Shown: positions 1 to 12,887 of the stretch, piece after piece
How the letters are laid out: each line of letters opens with the position of its first letter
Position numbering within the stretch: the stretch's first letter is position 1
Assembly (NCBI GenBank): GCA_003439945.1
Contig: QVRM01006465.1
Location: 1-64,000, forward strand
Direction of reading: 5' to 3'
Length of the DNA stretch: 64,000 bases
Source: Dermanyssus gallinae
Lineage: Eukaryota; Arthropoda; Arachnida; Mesostigmata; Dermanyssidae
Position numbers and translations under genes: made by a program
Notes under the pieces: model-generated
What the model saw: only the letters and a program-made list of their open reading frames with translations
Told to the model about the DNA's origin: nothing
The model's database searches: none

Positions 1-732
1 CAGGAGAATGCAAAATGTGACCGATATTCTTGGCGTAAATCCGCTGAACGTTAGTACATCGTTACTATTATATTGCATAACAGTACGATAGACTACCGCT
101 TACCCGAGATTGCATATTAACGAGAACGCAATCATTGATGTTTTGGGATGATTAACATGATTACGTTTTTAGAGCGTTAATTTCAGTGCGAGTAGGCTAG
201 AAGAGTGCACGGAGGAATTGTCTATTGGTCGCGACAACGACGACAGCGCCTTCAAAGGAGGCACGGTTTGGTCACGGTTGTTTTCCGCGTGTCCAACGAT
301 GAGAGCCCTCCCGGTGTGTTTGCGTGTGATCGTCGGCTGTATGGATCAACTGTATCAATGCAACGTATGGTCAAGGTATGGTCTTCGACGGTGAACGAGT
401 AAGATACATACAACACAGCATAGCGTTCACTAGCCACACCCCCATGACGCTGAATGAGCATTGTAGTGTTCACACGATACACGCGCGCAGAGACAAGCGC
501 GAATGAAACGAGGTAGGCGTGAATTCGGTATGGAATTCGGATAGGGAAAGCGGGAGACAGTGAGACATCTATAAGAAAGACAGATAGAGAAAAGGAGTGC
601 CGGAGAAGGTAGACGTAAGTGCCCCGAAAGAGAACCTAGACAGAAGAGCGAGCGAGCGAGAGAGAGAGAGAGAGACAGAGGGAAAGAGACAGTTTTAAAT
701 GTCTTTTACGCGGAGTAACTGCAGCCACACGC

Positions 733-738
<6 letters not shown>

Positions 739-774
<36 letters not shown>
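739..774. repeat. (TA)18 microsatellite
   Basis: Uninterrupted TA dinucleotides. Confidence 0.95.
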
Positions 775-777
<3 letters not shown>

Positions 778-1257
778 CTTTAATTTGATATATACGCATG
801 TGAAATCGCGTCCGCTTCATAATTTGCTCGTAAGTTTACGGCTGTACGGGTAACTATATATATATATATATAGATATATGTCTATGGGCGTGGGAGGTGC
901 TTCGATGACGATTAGAATTGGACCCCATCAATTACCGATTTTAGCACGACCACACTGTCACTATCCCGGGCCTGGCCGAAAGCGCGCGAGAGAGTGTTAA
1001 GAGGCTGCGCGTGGATGCTGCGCGCCTTTCAAGAGAGGTTTAGCGCATACGAATCGATCAGCATCTGCAGTCAGCCATATTGTGGCATACGCTGTGTCGT
1101 CGTTCGTTGTTGTTCGTTGTTGTTGTTGATGTTGATGTTGTCTTTGTTTGTTGTTGTTGTTGTTTGTTGTTTGTTATTGTACCTGCCTGCCTGCTGTGAT
1201 TGATTTGACATGACGGCACCACCCGTTAACCGGTAGACGTCGAGACGGTACACTCAC

Positions 1258-1277
1258 GGGGGGGGGGGGGGGGGGGG
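1258..1277. repeat. G20 homopolymer
   Basis: Twenty consecutive G. Its length may be unreliable in the assembly. Confidence 0.9.
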
Positions 1278-2255
1278 TATCAGTGCGGGCGCTGGTGGGG
1301 GTGGCGGTGGCAGCGACGGCAAAGGACGCTGCCAGTACTGCTTACTACACTGCACGAGATTTGCGCATTCAGTATATGAAGACATCGCGCGTGTGGGCAG
1401 TAATAGTAGTCGTAGTAGTAGTAGTAGTAGTAGTAGAAAGACTGTTGTCCAAATCCGAAATCGATCCAATAATCATACCGCGGCGCACCGCGCTAGTAGT
1501 AGTAGTGATCAACGCATTATGGCATCGTCGGCTCGACACGGCCGCCAGTCTGTCTATTCATTGTGTGTAACGCCGCCGCACGGCGATTTATCGACTAAGG
1601 CACGAGGTGGTGGGACTTAACTGTGTTTCTTCTCGACATCCTTGCTGCTGCTGCAGCAGCGGCTCTTCATTTATGGGAACGGCGTATCGAATGAGAGCGC
1701 GGCGCCCGTTGCGTTTGCAGCCTGTTGCGGTTTCAGTCGGTTTTCGCTAACGTGCGTGGTCACAGTGAGAGTGGCTTTTAGTTTAGAGCGTTCACTTTGA
1801 AATATATGTATATATATATATATATATATATAGATATATATATATAATTGAATAGATATAATAGGTGTATGAATTATCCGCAGAGCAGCCGCCTGACACA
1901 CGGGCAGTTCAAATACGGATGACAGATATATATATATACGCACACACTCGTATACATGTTTTTGTATATACCTGCCGTCCGTATCTTTCTCTCTATGTAT
2001 ATATATATATATATATATGCCATTTGTCTGTGTGTCATTCGTGCTGCATCGTCCGCGTCTAACTTCTGACACGTCTGAAAGGCGTGAAGTAAATAAATGC
2101 TCGTTTGATTCGACGAGCCCAAAACAACTGACTGTGGCGGCAGTTTTTGGAGCCTGTGATGAAATTGGCATCGGCCAAAGGCATGGCAATATTAAAGTAG
2201 ATACTGTTCATACACCTACCCTCACATCAGTGCGTGCAACCATATATGAGAGTGC

Positions 2256-2295
<40 letters not shown>

Positions 2296-3381
2296 GAGTG
2301 TATGTACGTGACCTTAGTTTAATGCTAATCATAGTGACTTCTACATCAGAAGAGCAAAGTAGATCATCTATTAAGTAATAACAGTAATAACCTGAAATAA
2401 TAACCTAAAATAGACCTGATGGGGTGACTATTGCATTATGGTCACATGGGAAGTCCTTAGCTTGGGATGCAATGGTTTCGTGCACAACCGCAACTTCCTA
2501 CTTACATCACAACTCAGTTGAGCCGGGGTGGGTAGCAAAGCACGCGGACGCCAGAAAACGAAATAAATACGCTGGATTGGAAACAAGATAAATGTTTAGG
2601 CCTATTGCCATAGAGACGCCTGGACCAATCAGCAAGGAAACCGAAGTAAGCGAATTCAAGAGGTCACGAGCGACCGAAGAGAGGGTTAGTTCTTGAGGCA
2701 AGCGTTGTCTTTGGCCGTTTGCAGAGTGAGCGCGGCATCTATTTTAGGCGCCATGGAATAAAGTAATTCTTTAAAAGAATAGTCATTAGTAGGTTCAGAC
2801 CTCACAACTGTAATAGTCTTTAATATGCGATAAATCAGAATAATAATATTTTGTATTTCTTTATTTTAGTGCTGTGTTATTTCTATTCGGTAAATGTACA
2901 TATTAAATTCCTTATATTTGCATCAATTCCTCCAGGCGTCTCCCCCACGAGAACGTTTCTGCTGCGTTGCCGCGCTGAGCTGTGCAGAAGGTTCTGCGTT
3001 TTTCATATACGCTACAGAAAGGCATAGCAGTCACTGACCTGGTTGGCCGTATATATTCTAGGCTAAGTAATTTCCATTGGATTTCATGCGATTGTATGGT
3101 AAACAGTAGTTTTTAGATTGGGGTAAAGGTATATTTTTCATACTAAGTAGTATGAAAAGCTTTCTTTTAGTTTCCAACTTATTGATGTTTAACGGCATGC
3201 GCCTCTGTAGAGGCATCTGCATCCCGGATTTACATTGTTGACAACGCAAATTATTGTTATAATTATCAATTGTAATTTTTGTTATAATAGTCAATCGTAA
3301 TCATACAAATAATAACGTCACTAGTTATATGTATTATACCTTCTTACTAAAAAACAAATGCTTTAACTATTATACGTTCAC

Positions 3382-3960
3382 GGCACGGTTGGTATCATAT
3401 TGTATGCCGACGATATGGTCATGTTCAGTCGTGTCAAGTTGAAGTTGCAGCAGAGCATACGCACTCTGGAGGGTAATTGCGAAAGCAACGGTCTTAAGGC
3501 TGGCGCCGAGAAAAACATAGCCATCAACTTTAGACCCAGAGCATCGCATGCTCGTTCTAAGCGCTTGAGACGTAGAACTGTGCCGTGGAGTTAGTTAACA
3601 ACTTCTGCTACCTTGTCATTAACTTCTCGACGAAGGGCACAACTTTCAGGCAACACAAGAAAAATCTAGATGTCGATGTCGATACTCGCAAAAACTTCCA
3701 ACAATCTTTACGCACGCTAAAATCACTTGTTGAGCTGAAGGTTGCTTCGGTAGCGGCTTACGGGATCCAGCTCATAAATTTTCTTAAGGTCCAAGCAGTC
3801 TACGGAAGCTTATTTGAAACGCCCGCAATGATTACGCCTAACTGGTAGAGACCACTGCAACCCAACCGGCATCCTGTGACGCGCTATTCACATCATGGGT
3901 TCCACTATAAACTCTGTCATAGGAGAGAGACTTCCACGACCCTGGCGACTGCCATTTATG
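3382..3960 (+). pseudogene. LINE family A remnant (RT motif C to C-terminus)
   Basis: The fragment begins at RT motif C (LYADDMVMFSR, YADD at 3403-3414). It continues with KAGAEKN and, after a frame change near 3585, with LVNNFCYLVINFSTKG, which aligns with NHFCYLGITVTP of the 30.4-kb copy. A large internal deletion follows. Past a stop (about 3846), RYSHHGFHYKLCHR matches the C-terminal region of the 4.5-kb fragment. It has several frameshifts and stops and is an old, dead copy. Confidence 0.75.
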
Positions 3961-4499
3961 CGACCAGCCGTCTCCTACCTAACACCACCTGGCAACGAGC
4001 TGTTTCCCTTGCTGCTTAATAACGCTCATACTTATTAGTATTAGCTCAGACACAATAACACACATGGTGCTAGATGCATGCAGTTATAATTTTGAGCACT
4101 TCGTAGTCTATCACGACGGGTTGCGGTCGGGCCACAGAAGTGAGCATTTCATAATAGCTAACGTATGGTACCGCTAGGGCCTTATATACACTGATTAGGA
4201 TATTTAATGAGACCCGCAGGTACGAAGCTCGCTTGGCCTATCGTATCGGGTTCAACAAATGTTCTAAATAAATAAAATAACAACTTGTATTACAAATGCT
4301 TTTGTGTTCTATTCTATATACTCTAAGGTGGGCCACCGTATTTCGCCTCGATAATACTATCTCTGTTTCTGTTTCAGATGCATTCATTTTGATTATTATT
4401 TATTATTACATCACCTTTCGGTATTGTTGATTATATTACATTACACGTATTCAATAAATCTCGAAAACGGCATTCGTTTCCGTTAATCTTGGACATATA
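3961..4499. other. AT-rich spacer between inverted LINE fragments
   Basis: Non-coding and AT-rich, with stops in all frames. It may include decayed 3' UTR of the flanking LINE copies (AATAAATAAAATAA at 4265-4279), but nothing is firmly identifiable. Confidence 0.4.
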
Positions 4500-4980
4500 T
4501 AGAATATGTTGTATGTGCATCTCAAGAAGATGTTAGCGACCTAACGCCCAGATAGCTGGCGCAGACCGACATGTTTCATGATGATATTTCGTGCAGACAA
4601 GGCCGCAAAATTTGCAGCAACACTCATCAGAAGGGTTATGGAACCCAGTGCGGTGGCACAGTTTGTGGTGGAACCCATGGACGGAGTAGCGGGTGAGAAC
4701 GTGTCGTTGCTCGAAGAGCGGTTCCATCCATGTATTGTCCAACATTGCCGGTGTTTTGTAGAACGCTTCTGGCACTTTCCTCATTTTCTGCTCGAAGTGC
4801 CTACGGAACTCTCGCAGTGAGGCGGTGGTCGGAAGTTGAAAGCGGTTGACCATGTCCTCGATGAACGGCGTGGTCCTCGACAGACTATAAGTTAGCCTGT
4901 TTTGTGCATTTCTAGGGAGGCCCAAAACTCTCTTAAGGAACGTTGCATTCATTTTGAGTCTATAAGGAGCATACTATGTT
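4500..4980 (-). pseudogene. LINE family A remnant (C-terminal domain)
   Basis: The open stretch at 4952-4533 reads FLKRVLGLPRNA, then FYKTPAMLDNTW, then HGFHHKLCHR and a Cys/His knuckle (CCCKFCG...HHETC). This parallels RTLGLPKNA, the HGYHHLLC region and the CKYCG...HILTC knuckle of the copy at 30.4-32.9 kb. Only the C-terminal domain survives. It is inverted relative to the related fragment 0.6 kb to its left. Confidence 0.75.
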
Positions 4981-5480
4981 GTAATGCGTGCGAGCTCTTT
5001 GTTGACTGAGCTAGTAACCTCGTGCTGTTTTATAGGGCCTATCGAAAATAGGAGAAAAATATGGCCTGCCAGACAAACGAAAGAAAGCGGGCTGGACTCA
5101 TTTGTAGAAGAAAATTTAGATAAGCGATGGCCACAAGCTTGTAGCCTGTAGTGTGTGCAGCAAAATATTTTGCATTTCAAATTCGCCCATTTTAAATTTG
5201 AGCCTTATTTGGGCCTCTGTCCGGTCAGTGAAATAGCTGTACACATGAAATTGGGCATTGAATAAGCTCTATCTGACACAGTATCTTAAGTGCGATATGT
5301 TTAACAATTGAGTCAAATCGGAAACTGATTCGAGAAGTCAAAAGTTTTTCAGTATCAAGCAAAATAGCAGCCGCGAGTTTTCTCGCCTGTAAGCGTTTAG
5401 TGGTGAGCCCAATTTGCATAGGGTTAATCAGGTCAGTTTCCGACAAGATTAGATTAGAATAGATTGAATTTAAACTTTTT
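4981..5480. other. Unassigned spacer
   Basis: I see nothing recognisable between the LINE fragment and the SINE. There are only short open frames without motifs. Confidence 0.4.
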
Positions 5481-5655
5481 CAGGGTTGACTCTCAACCAA
5501 CATTTAACCTACACGTATTTGCCTTTTGCATTGCTTTATAAGACGGACCCCACAAATGCAAGTGTGCAACGGTGGGGATCGAACCCCGGTGGGGACCCGT
5601 GTACCTATGTGTCTCCTCAGGTCGCAAATGCACGGCGCCACTGGGCTCGACGAAT
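5481..5655 (-). mobile_element. SINE family B, minus copy
   Basis: Read on the minus strand this has GTCGAGCCCAGTGGCGCCGTGC at the head, the B box GGTTCGATCCC, then CACCGTTGC, GGGGTCCGTCTTATAAAGCA and a terminal GGTTGAGAGTCAACC inverted repeat. It is collinear with the copies at 16778 and 39210 and has point differences throughout. Confidence 0.72.
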
Positions 5656-6099
5656 CAGACTGAATCTGGTAATGTCTGGTAATCGACTCAAAAAATTTAC
5701 CGAGGTACGGTATAAATGGCTAATAAGCGTGTAGTTATTAGGCAGGTTCGACGACCTTTTGAGTATGACTGCGGCACATTCTAGTTCTACTGGCCGTCGA
5801 ATACTTGCACCATGAGGTAAGTCTTGCTTAACCAGGGCTGATAACGTCGATCAGCATACTCATATGCATCTTGTACATCTTTGACGGGATATCGTATGTA
5901 ACGCCCCCTTCGCTAGAGGAAGAACTTTTACATTATATTACTTGTGTTTGGCTTATCGTTGACGTGGCTTGCCTATGCTCTGATGATGTTACGTTAGTTG
6001 ATTATGCCGTTGTCATATGTATTGTTAGGATTGTGGCAAATCGCGTAGCGATTGTGTTTACAGCCGATATTGCTTATGTGGTTGGCGCCATTGTGTACG

Positions 6100-6130
<31 letters not shown>

Positions 6131-9100
6131 GACTGCTATTGGTGCTACCCTTGTTGTCATATTATTATGTTGGTCCGTAATAGCTACCATTCGTTGGGAC
6201 GTCTAGTTACCGCCTGTACTATCCGTCGATTGTGTCCAAATGTGCGTGTGTCTTCGTCGAGTTGAAGTCACGTTTCAAAAGAGCTGCTATTGCTATTACC
6301 ACTATAAATCGCTGCCACTGTGGAGCCTGTCGTTGTGACGGCACGCCGTCGTCTCACTCACCGTAGGGTTGACTTTGATTTGAATCAGTCGAAGTGGCTT
6401 TCTCATTTCAGCTAACGCGTATCGTATCTGTCGCTCTAGCTGGCGCCCACCAGCTTGCCGACTGCCAGCCAGACACTGACCCGGATGAGCAAAACGTTGG
6501 CCGTGCATAACAACAACTATATGAACAGACGTAATATATATATTACTATCAGATTAATATATAATAAAAATATATATATTAGATTATATATACTATATAT
6601 ATAATATTCTATATTCTAAAATATATACATATATATTATCTATACTTAATCTCTCTCTCCCTACTATATCTATCGTATAAACTATATATGCGTGTGTGTG
6701 TGTAAACGAACGAGAAAGATCGTGTGAAAGATAGAAAACATCATGTTGGCGTTCGACACACGTGCAAACGTATCAACGACTTACGTCTGACATGTATGTG
6801 AGAAGATAGTGAGAGAGAGAGAGAGAGAGACAACAACGACCACGTCAAAAACAACAGCAGGGATAGTAATAATAATAGTCATGCAAGAGCATCATCGTCA
6901 ACAGCACAACACACAACACCCGCTATGGCGACGGAAAACGACAACAAAACTAATACGTGTTTTGTTTTTATTTTCATATGGGATTATGGTTCGGGAATGC
7001 ATAGTGCACATGCGTCGCTGCTACTTAAAATCACAATTATGACGACGCAGCAACAAGCATAAATAGCAATAATAATAATAATAATAATAATAACGAGGAT
7101 GACGAAGAATACCGCAGCCAGATACATCAATTGAGAAGGCGTGAAAGGCGTGGCTCAACCAACCACGGTTGTTATTATTGCTGCTGTTGTTGTTGTTGGT
7201 GTGTTGATGTTGTCTGCCGTCGGCAAAAGTCGAAGTATTTAACACGCTTCATCACTACTACCTTCAACACCACGACCACCAGCACAGCCACTCCCACCGG
7301 CATCGTCATCAGGTCAAGATCGTCAAACAGCGCCGCGGCCACTACAATCATCATCATCATCATGGTTATCGTAATCATAATCATAATAATCAACATGAAA
7401 ATTATGATCATCATAATAATTAACAACATAAACGTCGTCGTCACCAGCGTGTCAGCGAAACAACATCACCGTCAACGACGTGTCATGAGCTGACATCACT
7501 TATAAATAACATCCTTCACAAAAGCAACAGCAGCAGCAGCAGATGTCAACCAGCAGCAACATTAACAGCAACAACAACAACAACAACAAGAGGAGCAATA
7601 ACAGCTGCAGCAATAACCACAACAGCAGCGACAACAAAAGCAACAACAACAACAAGAGCAGCACTAGTGCAGACGCAGAAGCCAAGTCAACAGCAGTAGC
7701 ATCTCGACTTCCTTTCTCTCGACCTTTCTATGCGTACACATATAAATGTACACATATTCTTACTAGAATGAGGCAGCGTTGATGACATCTCGCCACCACT
7801 CATCTCACCTATATACATATATTGTTTCGCCTTTCGTCGAAAAGTCTCAAAAGCAAACAGCCGAAGACGGCACACAGATCTTCCGGTGTCAGTCGACTTC
7901 TGTGTCTAGGTTTTATTTTTCCTCTTCCTTTTCTCTGTTCACGCTACAGCGTAAAATTATGTAAGAGAAGTATCTCCGTAAAGCCTATACGTTGTACAGC
8001 AGCAGCAGCAGCGTGACACCAAGTAAACAGCAAACATCTACCGCTCTAACTAACACTTGGTCGGAGGACTCTTCATCTTTGTGGTAGTGTCTGGTTTGCA
8101 AGCTCTCGGAAATACGATGTCTTATGACTGCAACACAGCGCCTAATGTAGGACTATCACTCAAAACCAAACCTGATATCCTTCCCACCCCAAGCGCTCGA
8201 AAATGTATAGCATTACCTCAATCAAACGGAGTCAAATGTTGCCAGAGGCTTGGGTCGAAGACCCTTTTTACAATAATTGCAAACCTCACTCCTGCCGAGA
8301 GTAATCTCGGGACAAGGGGGCTACAGATTTGGGTTTCTTCTGCCACGTTACTTCACTGATGACTGTTTGGGTCTCTCTCTATCTCTATACCCCTTCTCGT
8401 AAATTGGTTGGTTGAAGATGCAACATTGCTAGCAACTGAGAACGAGACAAGCAAACATGTTGTGTCGTAAAAACTGTGCGTAAACTAGGTTCGTTAGATG
8501 AACATCCTAAATTACACACATTAGATGAAAACATATGAAACAATCAATGAAAAATTTAAGAAATCGTTGAACGTTAAAAAATCCGCATTGTATTTTAGAT
8601 GCACAAAGCCGCTAACAGAGGCTGGATCAAAGCCCCGCCCTCTGCTCATTACCATGCTGAATCCTAAGCTCTTTCCGCACGGCTTGTGAACTGAGTTTGG
8701 GCGTTCTAGTCTGCGAGCCCTTCTTATGTAAACAATGCAAATAGACTGTGAACCTTAATAGTCCACACCCGCGAAGCTATCTCAAAAGCATCGGTAGGCT
8801 TCCCAGACGCGTAGAATCTAACTAGTATGATTCGACGAGCCCGTACGAGGACTGATATACCATTTAGACATGAAATATGGTAATTTGATAACTACTGGCA
8901 AAGGAAGGCTTCATCGAGTGACCATCTTCTCGTGGACACATAGAAAACGCCTAGCCTGGAACGTGTGACGGTCTTATGTATAGTGGCCACATCCTATCTA
9001 GTCGAGCCAGGTACTACAGGGGAATGCGCCAAAGTATGAAGAGGACTAACTAAAATAAACGCTTTCGTGTTTGTCGCAATGCTTCTGTGCAATTTTTTTA

Positions 9101-11242
9101 AGGGAAGGAAAATGCTTTTACGCACATCCGTCGATGTTGTTGGCGGATAGTGTAGGACTTAACTCTGGCGGAGAGTATGTGACTCAATCCATTGCCGGAC
9201 GTGTAATACCCACTAAAACCAACCTGCCCCACCCCCTCCTAGTTCGGAATTATGTAACAGTACCTCGAGACTAGAAGAGGGGAGCCTCATGAATCAACCT
9301 TCTCCTAGATCTACGGAAACCTCGCGAACTGAGGGTAGGGGTTCACAAATGCTTTTGTGCCGATAGCATCCCTGGGACCCCTCAGTAAGGACATAAAAGC
9401 CAATTTTTAAATGAGCATAAACAAATATATATATATATACATATGCAGAATGTATACCAACACTACGTACCCTACGACTTCCGCCCGCTGGCATTTAAGG
9501 CACTGGGTGGCTTGGTCCGAAGGCCTACAAACTTATTCAACGAGCCGCGTTGAGGCGCTTAGCCGTTCGACAGGAGATACCAGAGCCGTGTAATGCCTGC
9601 ACCAGAGACTACCGTCCTACATTTTGCGGGATAACGTCGCCTCTGTGCGTGAAATTCTGCTGGACTGGACACGGTCGAACCTGGAGAATGTGTGACGTTT
9701 TCATTGAGTGGATCCGGTGTATACGCGCATCTCAATTGTTACCTCCTATATATATATGTTTGTATATCTAAATACTTAAGCATCCCTGCTCTAGATATTG
9801 CATCTCGTGCCATAGTGGCAGCAACTGCAGCTGATTAACTAACTACTATCCACGCTTAGTGGATGAAAAGACGCTCATTGTCGCTCTAGAAAGAATGAAA
9901 AGACTCCGTTGCTGAATTGCTTGCTTTGCTGTGAAATCTGCTGCCGCTTAACGAAGCCAACTATCGATGTGTTTGGCGTCGTTGAAATCGATGCAGACTA
10001 TTTCTTCTTCTTCTTATGTGTTTTCTCACTCTTCCGCTTAATCACTCGATCTTTTCTCGGGGAAGATTTTCTCTCTTTTTCCCCTAGACAAGGAAGTCCA
10101 TCTGTATCTGTATGTTTATCTGTCCCGGCCTATAAATCTTTCTCTATAGAGCTATCTGTCACTGACTCTTGTTCTCTACCATTCTCCCTGAGTGATATCG
10201 GTGTATCGTTGCGTCCTGTTTCTGCTATCCCGCTGCTGCCACCTCGCAAACGGTGACTTCTATTACTATTTCAACTATTGCCTTTACTAGTTCACTAGTT
10301 TGGCGATAAGCCTGCGCTCAGCTCGGCTGGCTCATAGAGAGGTCAGTTCAACGAAAATCAGAGCAGCAGCGGCGGCGGCGGCGACGGCAACTTTCCTTTG
10401 CGTCCACTTGACTTGACATTGAAACGCTCGACTTCGGCGCTGCGGCTACAGCCGTTGGCATGCCTTCTCGCTCTACCTGCAATGGCCGCTATGGCGAGCC
10501 ATGAAATCACTAGGTCGGTCGTTGGCGTCGGTTGCTGGAGCCGCCGCATAGCCTAGGTGCGTCACGGGCAGCGTTGCACCACGGGCCCGATCTAAACTAG
10601 CTACTCCTGATAGCCAATACGTTTTGAGATCTTTCCTCCTCCCTACTTATTTTCTCTGTATTCTTCTTCTTCTTCTTACTTTTTCTGCAATTGTTCTCTG
10701 GTTTTCCTATTTTTCCTTTCTTTTTCCTCCTCCTCATTCCCTGCTTCTTTCTTCTTCTTTGCAGTTTTCTTTTCCCTCTCTGTCTCTCCCTATCCCTTGC
10801 TGTATCTCGATAACGCCGAAGATAGAAGGAAATGTAGAGCGCCGTCGAGGAAGAGCGTGATGAGCTGCTGATGGCGGAAAGGAGGTCTGACTGGCGGGAC
10901 CAGGCGCGAGCGATAACGATACGGAAATACTATACAGAAAGAGAAATAGAGAGAGAGCGAGGAGTTCAATTCGGACACCACTTTTTCCTCCACGAGCGGA
11001 TTTCTCGTTCTTCGTCGTCTCGATTTCTCCATCATCATTTTCATCATTCGTTGCGTTCGTATCGCGTTGTCGAGTCGCGACCGAAAGCTGAAGCTAAAGC
11101 CAAGAAGCAAACTTGCCCTCCACCACCACCAGTTTCCTTGTGCCCCGCTTGCTGCCGTCCGCCTTTCACCAACACCACTACCACCCCAGTGCCCCAGCCC
11201 TAAACAGCCCCCGCTCGCGCGCACACCGACACAAACACGCCT
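5656..11242. other. Simple-repeat-rich non-coding DNA
   Basis: Contains GTT (6100-6130), AT-rich (6536-6650) and AAT (7068-7093) arrays, ATC/ATT triplets (7340-7430) and CAA/CAG arrays (7520-7665). A pyrimidine-rich block at 10631-10800 includes an acceptor-like TTCTTCTTCTTTGCAG ending at 10764. The 8.0-9.8 kb part is unique-looking sequence with no recognisable gene. Confidence 0.5.
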
Positions 11243-11347
11243 TATATAAAGCCCGAAGCACCCAATTTCCCGCCGCCTCCGTCGGCCGCACCCAGCCAAC
11301 CTGCTAGGCGTATAAAAAGCCGACACCGGCAGCAGCAGCAGAGGTCA
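11243..11347 (+). promoter_or_regulatory. Candidate TATA-box core promoter
   Basis: Two TATA-type boxes occur in GC-rich sequence: TATATAAA at 11243-11250 and GGCGTATAAAAAGCCG with TATAAAAA at 11311-11318. About 36 bases after the second is TCAATT (A at 11347), similar to the arthropod initiator TCAKTY. A good donor-like GGTAAGTTAAC lies downstream at 11835-11845, compatible with a first exon. No coding sequence is identifiable downstream. Confidence 0.3.
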
Positions 11348-11410
11348 ATTTAAAATTTTGCCCCGGTGCCCTCCGTCTCTCTCTCTCTCTCTGGACACAA
11401 CGCACGCAGC

Positions 11411-11489
11411 ACCCCCATACGACTCAAACGCCCAAACCCACCCGAGACCACCCCCATACGACTCAATCGCCCAAACTCACCCGAGACCA
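11411..11489 (+). repeat. 39-bp tandem duplication
   Basis: Two nearly identical 39-base units start at 11412 and 11451 (CCCCCATACGACTCA each). The period is a multiple of three, so both overlapping forward frames stay open and show 13-residue repeats. It lies 65 bases downstream of the TATA candidate. Confidence 0.7.
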
Positions 11490-11599
11490 CCCCGCACAGA
11501 CGTAACAGAGACGTACCAAGGTACACATACGAGTACACACACAGCCCTCCTATTTCGTCGTTTCGCCTCCGTATCATCCAATAAATGCAATTCACTTTA

Positions 11600-11635
<36 letters not shown>

Positions 11636-12852
11636 TATATATATATTTCCCTCTCAACAGCTATTGATCTGTGCCTACCTGATTGCCTTCGTAGCTTGTT
11701 GTTACAATTTCATGAGTTTTGTTACCGCTTCTTCATGGTCGCAGCAGTAGCAACAGAACTGTGGTAGCAGCCGTAGTAAGGGTGGTTATTTCACTTCACG
11801 CAACGCGTGCGCCTGTGCATGCGTACACGCAAAATCGGTAAGTTAACGCTTCAGTTTCGATCGGAGTCGGTCGCGATTGCGGCCGCGGCTAGTTCTATCC
11901 TTTGTCGGCAATCGGTGTCGATATACGTGTTAAGATTTTCCTTTGTCCTTTTCTTTTCCTTCGTCTTCTTGTCCACTACTGCTGCTGATGTTGCTGCTGT
12001 GGCTTTTTGTCGTCCGATGGCCACCCACCGTCGCCATCGTTGTTATCGCTACCGCTGCTGCTATTGTGTTGTTGTTGTTGTTGTTGTCGTCGTCGTCGTC
12101 GTCGTTGTTGCTGCTGTTGTTGTCGTTACAGCTGCGGCCATTTTTCCCTTGACCACGAAAAGAAGGGGCTGCACCAATGAATGGCTGGCAGGCTGTTCAG
12201 CTCAGCGGCTGAAATCGCTTGCTACCTGTCCGAACCCCCCCGCCCCGTGACAGCGGAACTGGTTGAGTTGCCCCACGAATTCTTGTTGGTGGTGTTGTTG
12301 TTGTCATTGCTGCCGATGTTATCGTCTTCGGCGGCGGCAGCGGCAGCGCAGGAGCAGAAGTGGGAGAAGGAGAAAGGAAGAGGAACCAGGACGCTCGGAC
12401 GTTCTACCATGCCGTATCGTTTCATGCTGCCGGGATCCGGCTAGGATGACACGACGGAACGAACACGACGGGACGATACGACGGCACAACAGCAGACACG
12501 GTCTCTGCCGCAGCTTATCTGGAGTGACGATACTTCCGCTTTCAACGGAGCAGCGCGTTCAGCACCGCCACAACACAACCAGGACCGATGCAACCAGGAA
12601 GTACATGTGGGCTGGATGTTGGATCATGGATGGTGGTGGCACTGATTTGATGGTGACCGTACTAGTAGTAATAGTAGTGGTAGCAGCAGTCGTTGTAGCA
12701 GTAATACTGTATCACTCAGTTTAGCTTCGGCCGCTAAAGCTTCAGCTGGAGCTACCCCAGCTCCTCCGTTGCCGACGGATCGTGGTTGACAGGTCCCGTC
12801 TAGCTGTCAAATGCCCCCGCTGCTCAGCAAATTCTCTATTAGCCACTCTGTC

Positions 12853-12887
<35 letters not shown>

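Larger units (their letters stand above)
1..3381. other. Microsatellite-rich non-coding DNA
   Basis: Holds GA repeats (650-680), (TA)n at 739-774, 856-872, 1801-1846, 1997-2018 and 2260-2289, a GTT run (1105-1170), AGT triplets (1405-1437) and the G20 tract. The part after 2300 is AT-rich and featureless. Short open frames here are repeat artefacts. Confidence 0.6.

Noticed and set aside
7500..7782. Serine/asparagine-rich protein on +, leucine-rich protein on -
   Set aside because: Both are read-through of CAA/CAG repeats with no unique coding sequence.
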